This document shows positions 6,335 to 11,831 of a stretch of 11,831 nt of DNA, piece after piece; position 1 is the first letter of the stretch; each line of letters starts with the position of its first letter. A model generated the notes under the pieces. The model had not been told where the DNA came from. It did not search any database and was given only the letters and a program-made list of their open reading frames with translations. The translations under genes were made by a program, and so were the position numbers. This DNA comes from an uncultured Bacilli bacterium (GTDB lineage: Bacteria; Bacillota_I; Bacilli_A; RF39; UBA660), in the NCBI GenBank assembly GCA_947632625.1, contig CANRPZ010000035.1:1-11831 (forward strand), read 5' to 3'.

Positions 6335-6910
6335 TTACAAATAACTCTCGATAATAGCATAGATTTCTTCTTTACCCTTTTTAGTAATTGTTGAAAAAGG
6401 AATAAAATTTTTATCGAGGTTTAAAGTTTCTTCAATTAATTTATCTTGCTTTAAACGATTATTTTTTTTGATTTTATCATATTTCGTAGCTACAACAGTA
6501 ATATTTAGATTGTAGTATTTTAAAAAATTGTACATTAGAACATCATCTTCTGTAGGTTTATGACGATAATCTATAAGTAGAAAAACATGTTTAAGCTCAC
6601 TACGGCTTTTTAAATATTCTTCTATCATCAAACCCATTTTTTTACTAGAATCTTTCCCAACCTTTGCATAACCATATCCTGGAACATCAATTAAATAAAA
6701 TAAATCATTAACCAAATAAAAATTTAATGTTTGAGTCTTCCCAGGTTTAGAACTTGTTCTAGCAAAATTTTTTCGTCCAATTAAAGTATTTATAAAACTA
6801 CTTTTTCCAACATTACTTCTTCCGACCAACAAAAATTCACATTTATTATCAATAGGATATTGGCTTCGTCTAACTGCAATATTTTTTAAAGTCACATTTT
6901 TAATTTCCAT
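6335..6910 (-). CDS. engB: Ribosome-biogenesis GTPase EngB/YsxC
   Basis: A 191-residue GTPase of the TrmE-Era-EngA-YihA/EngB group, needed for late assembly of the 50S subunit. Motifs: G1 GRSNVGKS (30-37), the G2 region with GKTQTLNFY (57-65), G3 DVPGYGYAK (75-83), IDYRHKPTEDD (113-123), G4 ATKYDK (141-146), and G5 FSTITKKG (172-179). Length matches the family (about 190-200). I start at ATG 6910, since AGGTGA (6921-6916) lies 5 nt upstream; the GTG at 6919 is inside that ribosome site. It is called ysxC in B. subtilis, where it follows lon; here no lon is present and it lies upstream of secG with its own promoter, so the context differs. Confidence 0.97.
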   Translation of the reverse strand: MEIKNVTLKNIAVRRSQYPIDNKCEFLLVGRSNVGKSSFINTLIGRKNFARTSSKPGKTQTLNFYLVNDLFYLIDVPGYGYAKVGKDSSKKMGLMIEEYLKSRSELKHVFLLIDYRHKPTEDDVLMYNFLKYYNLNITVVATKYDKIKKNNRLKQDKLIEETLNLDKNFIPFSTITKKGKEEIYAIIESYL

Positions 6911-6927
6911 TAAATTCACCTAGGTGT

Positions 6928-6962
6928 ATTATATCGAAAATAAAATGGATTTGCAAATTATA
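6928..6962 (-). promoter_or_regulatory. engB promoter, with a second upstream -10
   Basis: TTGCAA (6956-6951), 17-nt spacer, perfect TATAAT (6933-6928) on the minus strand. A second TATAAT with extended TGT (6962-6957) lies just upstream, suggesting tandem starts. The expected start site falls in a perfect 10-bp palindrome, CACCTAGGTG (6917-6926), that also contains the ribosome site. Confidence 0.75.
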
Positions 6963-6970
6963 ACAAAAGA

Positions 6971-8083
6971 TCAAAAAATATAAATCATATTTTTATAATT
7001 AAAATTCCATTCAAAATTGGACATAACTAAAATTTCTCCATCACTATCATTGTAATAATACAACTGATCATCCACTAAATAAAAAACAGTATCATCTTTT
7101 TGATATATTATATCTTTTACATTTTTAAAGGAAAGTTGTGTTTTATAGTCACTTTGTACTTTATATAATATGTTATCTTCAATTATAAATTTTGTATTTT
7201 CCTTATTACTAAAATGTATTTCCTCATTTATAAGGGATTGAATGCTTCTTTCCTCCCAAGTCCCATTTTGGAATATACGTCCTTGATTTTTATTTGTTAT
7301 ATTTTTTACATTCATTTTTTTAGGATAAATTTCATACTCTATTTTATTTTTTCTATCTATTAAATAAACTTTCTTTTTCGTTGCACCTAGAAAATAGGAA
7401 TCAAAAGCAATTTCGTTATCCAATTCTAATTCATGAACTTTATCAGTTTTAGTATCTAGAACTAAAAATTTTTTAAAAGCATACTTTTCATTATAATCAG
7501 CTAAAAGTATATACCTTTCATTTTTTATAGCCAAAGGAATATTATAAACGTCATTATCAAATAGTTTAATTTCTTTTTTTATATCATCTGAAATAACATA
7601 AAAGCCTGTATAATTCCATATATAATATTTATAATCTTTTATATAATTTAATTTTAAACGATCATAATCTTCTGCGTTATATGAAATTTCCTTTTTATAT
7701 TCAGCTGGAATAATTGAATCATTCTCGATCAAATGATAACTAATGAGTTTTTGTTGATCGCGACAAAGGGGCATAAAAGCAAACTTATCACTCTTGGGAA
7801 AAATACAAATTGTATCTCCTTCTTGTTTTAATTCAACAGCATTTACAAATTTTTTATCTGCTATATATGCGTGATTAAACACACTATAAAATTCATTTTC
7901 ATCATTTTTAAACAAAAAGTAATAAACTTTATCTTTTTTATCAAATCTTTCAGTTATAGAAATAGTATTAATTTCGTATTGAATTTCATAATTTCTGCTA
8001 TGATAAATACAATACAAAAAAAATGAAAAGAGAAAAAGAACTAAAACGATATTTCTCCATTTTATTTTAATTTTCAGATGCAT
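6971..8083 (-). CDS. Membrane-anchored exported protein, unknown
   Basis: A 370-residue protein I do not recognise. Residues 1-10 are basic (KIKIKWR), about 11-27 form a hydrophobic helix, and the rest should lie outside the cell membrane. The exported part is rich in Tyr, Lys and Asp, with many short strand-like stretches such as 'KKVYLIDRKNKIEYEIY', 'YILLADYNEKY', 'DTVFYLVDDQLYYYN'. Repeated strand-turn units of this kind suggest a beta-propeller-like or other all-beta fold, which is inference only. The ATG lies inside the end of the PH-domain gene (17-nt overlap), with an AG-rich but weak ribosome site (AGAAGAAAT), so it is likely translated by coupling. It ends with TGA at 6973-6971, just before the engB promoters. 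Confidence 0.8.
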   Translation of the reverse strand: MHLKIKIKWRNIVLVLFLFSFFLYCIYHSRNYEIQYEINTISITERFDKKDKVYYFLFKNDENEFYSVFNHAYIADKKFVNAVELKQEGDTICIFPKSDKFAFMPLCRDQQKLISYHLIENDSIIPAEYKKEISYNAEDYDRLKLNYIKDYKYYIWNYTGFYVISDDIKKEIKLFDNDVYNIPLAIKNERYILLADYNEKYAFKKFLVLDTKTDKVHELELDNEIAFDSYFLGATKKKVYLIDRKNKIEYEIYPKKMNVKNITNKNQGRIFQNGTWEERSIQSLINEEIHFSNKENTKFIIEDNILYKVQSDYKTQLSFKNVKDIIYQKDDTVFYLVDDQLYYYNDSDGEILVMSNFEWNFNYKNMIYIF

Positions 8084-8504
8084 ATTTCTTCTTTTCTCTC
8101 ATCATAAATTCACTAATATTTGTCTCTATTTCAGGTAACCCTTTCGTATCAATATTGGTAAGTACAACTACCTCTTTTATTGTATCAATTGTAATTTTAC
8201 CCCAAATTATTCCACGATACACTGACATATCGTTATACATATCTGGAGTAATTGCACTTAAACTATACCCAAACAAAACTCTCTTTTGACCAATTAGTAT
8301 TCTCTTATTTGTAAGAGCAATAACGCAAGTAGAAAAAAAATCTAAAGGATTGTCGTTTTTTTGAGCAGCAAACGCATATATAACCTCTTCTCCAGGATTC
8401 AAATGTTTTAAAATAACACCACAGTGCTTTTTTAGTCGATGCCAAGTCACCGTTTTTGGATACCTTTTTTTAAAAGCAACTACTAATTCATATAAATTTG
8501 TCAT
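8067..8504 (-). CDS. Bacterial PH-domain (YokE-like) protein
   Basis: A 145-residue soluble protein. Residues about 33-130 match the bacterial PH-like pattern: 'LNPGEEVIYAFAA', then 'VIALTNKRILIG' (61-72), then 'GKITIDTIKEVVVLTN' and a last helix 'EFMMREKKKY'. This is the layout of YokE/bPH_3-type domains. The family's ligands are mostly unknown and some bPH proteins act at membranes or in envelope stress, but that is not shown here. No membrane helix is present. The start is supported by GAGGTGG (8515-8509) about 4 nt before the ATG. It is the first gene of a unit whose second member is an exported membrane-anchored protein overlapping it by 17 nt, which suggests a joint role at the membrane (inference). 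Domain call moderately sure. Confidence 0.8.
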   Translation of the reverse strand: MTNLYELVVAFKKRYPKTVTWHRLKKHCGVILKHLNPGEEVIYAFAAQKNDNPLDFFSTCVIALTNKRILIGQKRVLFGYSLSAITPDMYNDMSVYRGIIWGKITIDTIKEVVVLTNIDTKGLPEIETNISEFMMREKKKYASEN

Positions 8505-8523
8505 CTTACCACCTCACGTGATG

Positions 8524-8553
8524 ATTATAACATCTTTTTAGGATTCATCGCAA
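8524..8553 (-). promoter_or_regulatory. Promoter of the PH-domain gene
   Basis: TTGCGA (8553-8548), 18-nt spacer, and TGTTATAAT, an extended perfect -10 with the hexamer at 8529-8524 (minus strand). A TCACGTGA palindrome (8514-8521) lies at the expected start site, right before the ribosome site. Confidence 0.8.
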
Positions 8554-8566
8554 GAAAAGAAAGAAA

Positions 8567-8854
8567 CTATAAATATTCAACAACATCAGCACTTTTATTT
8601 ATTTTTTCAACCAAATCTTCACGATCATATTTATTAAAAATATTTACAAAATTACTTTTATCCATTAAAAACATATCATAAAATTTAGTAAAGATTTCTT
8701 TATAATTTTCAATACCTATTTCTTTTAAATAATCAATATTACGCTTGATTAACAAATAATAATTTAGAATATATTCATGTAATAAAGGGGGAATATTTGC
8801 ACTAAATACTTTGATTTCTTCCTCATCAAATCCATAATCTAGTAAAAAATTCAT
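8567..8854 (-). CDS. Small helical-repeat protein (mTERF-like repeats), unknown
   Basis: A 95-residue, all-helical, soluble protein. It divides into two similar units: 'LLDYGFDEEEIKVF....PPLL' (about 4-37) and 'YLKEIGIENYKEIF....MFL' (about 42-80). Each has a helix, a Gly-turn, a second helix and a proline or Phe-Leu turn, the rhythm of mTERF-type repeats ('L..lGf...eI......P.ll'). mTERF proteins bind nucleic acid in organelles; I infer only similar architecture, not function. The ATG shares its last base with the stop of the upstream gene (TAATG), and AAGGAGG (8871-8865) lies 10 nt before it, so translation is coupled. It is the last gene of the unit, and no hairpin terminator is visible after the TAG. 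Confidence 0.8.
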   Translation of the reverse strand: MNFLLDYGFDEEEIKVFSANIPPLLHEYILNYYLLIKRNIDYLKEIGIENYKEIFTKFYDMFLMDKSNFVNIFNKYDREDLVEKINKSADVVEYL

Positions 8855-9660
8855 TACGCATTCTCCTCCTTCCTAAAAATGAAATCAATAGCTTCTTTCA
8901 TATCATTTTCGGATATAGAAGATTTATAAAATAAAGCAACCAACATAGCATCATTATAAGAAATATCTAGATTTAAATCAGCAAGTGCTTTTAAAGTGTT
9001 TTTTACCTCTTCATAACGATTAATATTTATTCCATTAATTGAAATATCCCAAGTTTCTCCATTTGAAACTAAATAAGATTCACAAATTTTATTCTCTACT
9101 TTTTGTAATTCTAAAGCAGAATTAAAGTTTTCATTCGAAATTACAAAATCAGGATTTTCAAGTTTATCTAATATTGTTTCATCCTCTAAATAACTTTTTA
9201 AAAGAGCATAATCATTTTGTTGGTCACTTTTTTGCTCAAAATTGGCATTTAATATTTTATCTATATCATAATTCTCTCCATTTTTATATGGAATATTTAA
9301 TTCTTGATAAGTTTTCATATTTTGAGCAATAACATGAACAGTTTGAGCTTCTGTAATAATTTCTGGATATTTTCTTAAAAATGGTATTTCGTTAATTTCT
9401 GAATATTCATCCAATATAGTTTTGAAATCATAGTAATTAACAGCAAACAATCTTAAACAATACATACCATTAGCCTTTTGAATCGGAATATTATTTTCTA
9501 CTAATAAATCAACTATTTGCCTAAATTTTTCTTCATCTTTTAATAGAAGAATAGAAATACCAAACTTATTAAAGCAATCAGAAAATAGGCTCATACTCTC
9601 CTCTGTATCCGCAATCAATTTTTTTTCTTTAAGAACATCTAACACAGTTAATATATTCAT
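8854..9660 (-). CDS. Helical protein, unknown, middle gene of three
   Basis: A 268-residue soluble protein that I cannot name. No signal peptide or membrane helix. Residues about 1-100 are predicted-looking helices with a repeating rhythm: 'FGISILLLKDEEKFRQIVDLL' region (33-53), 'NNIPIQ' turn, then 'YYDFKTILDEYSEINEIPFL' (76-95), similar to helix-turn-helix solenoid units. Residues 125-185 are looser and acidic. The C-terminus (about 200-268) holds 'NGININRYEEVKNTLKAL' and 'NDAMLVALFYKSSISENDMK', which looks like a separate conserved helical module. GTGAGG (9673-9668) lies 7 nt before the ATG, and the gap to the upstream gene is 13 nt. With TAATG overlap to the next gene, the three are surely one unit. 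Confidence 0.8.
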   Translation of the reverse strand: MNILTVLDVLKEKKLIADTEESMSLFSDCFNKFGISILLLKDEEKFRQIVDLLVENNIPIQKANGMYCLRLFAVNYYDFKTILDEYSEINEIPFLRKYPEIITEAQTVHVIAQNMKTYQELNIPYKNGENYDIDKILNANFEQKSDQQNDYALLKSYLEDETILDKLENPDFVISNENFNSALELQKVENKICESYLVSNGETWDISINGININRYEEVKNTLKALADLNLDISYNDAMLVALFYKSSISENDMKEAIDFIFRKEENA

Positions 9661-9673
9661 ATTGTTGCCTCAC

Positions 9674-10861
9674 TTAATAAGCCATCAAAGGAACATTTTT
9701 AGGATCCATACCATTTTCTTTAATATTGTTTATTATGTCTTCCAATTCTTCCTTTGTATATTTTTCTAACACATTTGGATTTAAATAAATATCTATCGGT
9801 TCTTTTCCAACATTCAATAACATATTTACTTTTTCAACTAAATTCTCATCAAGCATTAAATCCGTATGATTTACAAATATTTCAGTACCAACTTTAGAAT
9901 TTCTAATAAATTTTATATTTTTTTCAATAATATCTGCATCAAAGTGATCCATTAAGTTATCCATATCTTGACCAGTAAAATCTAAATAATTAATACCATT
10001 ATTAGATAGCAAGTTAATTAAATCTTCTTTGTGATCACTCATATCATTTGCATCATCTGTATCGCTTACATCATTTATTTCACTAACATAGTCAGTATCC
10101 ATAGCTTCAATAGCAACTGGCTCTTCTTCAATTATAGCAAATGTATCTGTATTCTCTTCTTCAATAGGATCAGCATTTTTAGCTTCTGTAAACACATCGC
10201 TGATTGATTTTCCAGGTTGTTCTTTTTCTTTAATTTTTTCATCATAAGCAAATAAAGCATCTTCAGGGAACATTAAAATTTTAGCAGCTTCCCTTGCTTC
10301 TTCTTCCGTAAAATTAAATTGTTCAAGTAGAGAAACAATAGAATCCCTGGTAATACTTATTCTTCCAGATAAAGCTAAATCAATGTATTCATTTAATTTT
10401 TCTTGATTTACTAAAGCACTATCACGTTTAGTACTTAATTCATCGATATTTTTAATTGCTTCATCCATATCCTCTTGCACTTTTGCTAATTGCTTTTCAG
10501 CTTTTTTAGTATCTGTAGTTATAGTATCAAGCTCTTCAGGCAATGAATGAGTTAGTTTTTCTAACAAATCTTGAGGATTAAAATCGATATCCAATTGTTC
10601 CAATACAACGGCATAATCCTCACGATTAATATTGGATAATAAATTGTTTAACTTATCCCCTTGTGTATTTAATTCATTATATAATTGTTCTAACTCTTGA
10701 ATTCTATTTTGTAATTCTTTCTTTTCTTCTGTAGTTTGTAACTTTACTTCCATAGCATAATCACGTTGTTTATCTATATCAACTAATATAACACTATGTT
10801 CTCCTCTTAAATTATACAATCTGTCTAGTAAAGCACTAATTTCTGGTGATAATGCTTGCAT
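9674..10861 (-). CDS. Coiled-coil protein with C-terminal helical repeats, unknown
   Basis: A 395-residue soluble protein without a recognised family. Order: an N-terminal helix (1-20), heptad-rich coiled coils (about 30-80 and 115-160), a short helical unit 'SLLEQFNFTEEEAREAAKIL' (about 177-196), a very acidic, probably disordered linker (about 230-280), and a C-terminal block (281-395) of about four repeated helix-turn-helix units, for example 'NMLLNVGKEPIDIYLNPNVL' (346-365) and 'INNIKENGMDPKNVPL'. That block has the mTERF-like rhythm of helix, Gly, 'i...npnvL', helix. I start at ATG 10861, because GGAGTGA lies 5 nt upstream; the ATG at 10876 in frame has no ribosome site. It is the first gene of three and has a strong promoter. 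A scaffold or nucleic-acid-binding role is possible but not shown. Confidence 0.85.
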   Translation of the reverse strand: MQALSPEISALLDRLYNLRGEHSVILVDIDKQRDYAMEVKLQTTEEKKELQNRIQELEQLYNELNTQGDKLNNLLSNINREDYAVVLEQLDIDFNPQDLLEKLTHSLPEELDTITTDTKKAEKQLAKVQEDMDEAIKNIDELSTKRDSALVNQEKLNEYIDLALSGRISITRDSIVSLLEQFNFTEEEAREAAKILMFPEDALFAYDEKIKEKEQPGKSISDVFTEAKNADPIEEENTDTFAIIEEEPVAIEAMDTDYVSEINDVSDTDDANDMSDHKEDLINLLSNNGINYLDFTGQDMDNLMDHFDADIIEKNIKFIRNSKVGTEIFVNHTDLMLDENLVEKVNMLLNVGKEPIDIYLNPNVLEKYTKEELEDIINNIKENGMDPKNVPLMAY

Positions 10862-10888
10862 ACTAATCACTCCCATATTCTAAATAAA

Positions 10889-10917
10889 ATTATATCAAAA
10901 GAAAAACAACTTGTAAA
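10889..10917 (-). promoter_or_regulatory. Promoter of the three-gene helical-repeat unit
   Basis: TTTACA (10917-10912, five of six matches), exactly 17 nt, and a perfect TATAAT (10894-10889) on the minus strand. The -35 box lies within the downstream arm of the terminator of the preceding gene. Confidence 0.85.
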
Positions 10918-10937
10918 CTAGATATTTGCTTACAAGT
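10896..10937 (-). terminator. Intrinsic terminator overlapping the next promoter
   Basis: ACTTGTAA (10937-10930), a 13-nt loop, TTACAAGT (10916-10909) make an 8-bp perfect stem, followed by a TGTTTTTCTTTT tract (10908-10897). The upstream arm contains the stop codon of the preceding gene and the downstream arm holds most of the -35 box of the next unit. Confidence 0.7.
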
Positions 10938-11553
10938 CTTCTTTTTCAGAATTTACAACATAAAGTTTATTATCATCTTTTACAACAATTATTTTAACTT
11001 TAGAATCATACCCCAAGTCTTCTTTATAAGAAATAGTTGCATGAATTAAATAAGCTTCTAAATCATTATCTTGTATTTTATAAGTAGTATTTTCCAAATC
11101 AGATATTTCTACATTTGTAACCTCTGGCAAACTTTGATTTCTACTATTTGTAGAATTATCTTCAACAAATTTATATAAAGTATCCATAACTATATTTTGG
11201 AATTTTTCCTTTTCGCTAGGGTAGATAAAATCAAGAGCACCTACATCGTACTTATTTACCTTATTACTTATCGTATATAAATCAATCAAATATAATTCCC
11301 CCAAATATCTTGCATATTCCTCGTAATTAATAGTATCACTTTCTAAAATACTTTTTAATTTAGAAAAAGCCTCTTTATAAATCGGAGTATCTCTATCTTC
11401 TAAAACATAATCAAAATTTTTAATTGAATCTACAACCTCTACAACATTTTCAGGTTGAGCATTTCTATGTGTACAAAAATACCAAATTCCTAACCCGCTA
11501 CCTATTATTAAAATCAGTACTAAAATTATTATAAGTCTCTTTTTTTTTGTCAT
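10930..11553 (-). CDS. Membrane-anchored exported protein, unknown
   Basis: A 207-residue protein of unknown function. MTKKKR is followed by a hydrophobic helix (about 7-26, ending GLGIWYF) and an outside domain. Cys27 follows the helix but its context (IWYFC) is not a lipobox, so this is a membrane anchor and not a lipoprotein. The outer part is helical at first (residues 38-135, with 'YARYLGELYLIDLYTISNKVNKYDVG') and strand-rich at the end ('KVKIIVVKDDNKLYVVN'), an arrangement reminiscent of small exported proteins with an NTF2-like or similar end domain, which I cannot confirm. GGGGAAG precedes the ATG by about 6 nt. It is transcribed alone, with its own extended -10 promoter and a terminator directly at its stop codon. 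Confidence 0.82.
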   Translation of the reverse strand: MTKKKRLIIILVLILIIGSGLGIWYFCTHRNAQPENVVEVVDSIKNFDYVLEDRDTPIYKEAFSKLKSILESDTINYEEYARYLGELYLIDLYTISNKVNKYDVGALDFIYPSEKEKFQNIVMDTLYKFVEDNSTNSRNQSLPEVTNVEISDLENTTYKIQDNDLEAYLIHATISYKEDLGYDSKVKIIVVKDDNKLYVVNSEKEDL

Positions 11554-11582
11554 ATTATCTTCCCCATATCTTTATAGCGTAA

Positions 11583-11612
11583 ATTATACCACGTATAACA
11601 CAATTTAGTAAA
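11583..11612 (-). promoter_or_regulatory. Promoter of the membrane protein gene at 11553
   Basis: TGGTATAAT, an extended perfect -10 (hexamer 11588-11583), with a weaker TTTACT (11612-11607) 18 nt upstream, all on the minus strand. Confidence 0.75.
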
Positions 11613-11658
11613 TAAATTAAAAATTCTTCATAAATTTTTATAACTTTTATTAAAAAGA

Positions 11659-11687
11659 TTGCATTTTTCTCTAACTTTTGCTATTAT
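11659..11687 (+). promoter_or_regulatory. tRNA-Gly promoter
   Basis: TTGCAT (11659-11664), 17-nt spacer, TATTAT (11682-11687) with an extended TGC before it. The start would fall near 11694, one or two bases before the mature tRNA. Confidence 0.65.
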
Positions 11688-11695
11688 TGAAGCAC

Positions 11696-11770
11696 GCAGG
11701 TGTAGTACAATGGTTAGTATACGACCTTGCCAAGGTTGAGATGGCGGTTCGATCCCGCTCACTTGCTCCA
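11696..11770 (+). tRNA. tRNA-Gly (anticodon GCC)
   Basis: A 75-nt tRNA with encoded CCA. The acceptor stem GCAGGTG pairs with CACTTGC (one G-T), the anticodon stem CGACC pairs with GGTTG around the loop TTGCCAA, placing GCC at 11729-11731, and the T arm GGCGG/CCGCT region carries TTCGATC. The D arm has AATGGTTAGTA. It reads the GGC and GGU glycine codons. It faces away from the neighbouring minus-strand gene and has its own promoter. After it, 61 nt remain in the window, with one small hairpin at 11783-11802 and no visible gene. Confidence 0.96.
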
Positions 11771-11831
11771 GATTGATAGGAAACTCGGAAAATTCTTCGA
11801 GTAGTAATATACATTAACTAGAAGTACGTTC

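Noticed and set aside
6911..6919. GTG start of EngB three codons upstream
   Set aside because: The GTG is part of the AGGTGA ribosome site for the ATG at 6910.
10862..10876. ATG start five codons upstream for the coiled-coil protein
   Set aside because: It has no ribosome site; GGAGTGA is correctly spaced for the ATG at 10861.
11783..11802. Hairpin ACTCGGA/TTCGAGT after the tRNA as a terminator
   Set aside because: The 7-bp stem has two weak end pairs and no T-tract follows. It may be a processing element or part of a further transcript beyond the window.

Overview
The window is AT-rich, with GC well under one third by eye. It reads as a chromosomal segment of a low-GC Bacillota, most like the gut Bacilli/RF39 or Erysipelotrichia-type lineages. 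Reasons: the SecG-RNase R-SmpB-tmRNA neighbourhood, strong GGAGG-type ribosome sites, TATAAT promoters, and a tmRNA tag ending in AFA as in Mollicutes. Tryptophan is encoded by TGG and TGA works as a stop, so the code is the standard bacterial one and not the Mycoplasma code. The lineage is an inference from gene content, not from a search.

Layout, left to right. (1) 1-454: a type II toxin-antitoxin operon on the minus strand, YefM-like antitoxin plus a YoeB/Txe-like toxin cut by the window edge, with a promoter that carries an inverted-repeat operator. (2) 498-926: the tmRNA gene ssrA on the minus strand with its own intrinsic terminator. (3) 963-1556: one plus-strand gene for a single-pass membrane protein of unknown function, divergent from ssrA. 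(4) 1555-3031, minus: a YerB-like DUF3048 membrane protein and a small membrane protein, ending in a terminator shared with the converging plus-strand gene. (5) 3061-5996, minus: a type IV pilin-like gene, rnr (RNase R) and smpB, overlapping like a coupled operon. (6) 6011-6330: secG with its own promoter and terminator. (7) 6335-6962: the GTPase gene engB/ysxC with its own promoter. (8) 6971-8553: a bacterial PH-domain protein overlapping a gene for a membrane-anchored exported protein of unknown function. (9) 8567-10917: three unrecognised helical proteins in one tight operon, with mTERF-like helical repeats in at least two of them. (10) 10930-11612: a single membrane-anchored unknown. (11) 11659-11770: tRNA-Gly(GCC) on the plus strand.

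How it works together. SmpB and tmRNA rescue stalled ribosomes, and RNase R is the exonuclease that helps clear the defective mRNA, so rnr, smpB and ssrA are one functional group. They are kept near secG as in Bacillus, but with a pilin-like gene inserted between secG and rnr, and a YerB block plus a divergent gene between smpB and ssrA. SecG and EngB are housekeeping genes (protein export, 50S ribosome assembly). The most novel part is the operon at 8567-10861, whose products look like helical solenoids and have no function I can assign. No insertion sequence, CRISPR array or prophage gene was seen.
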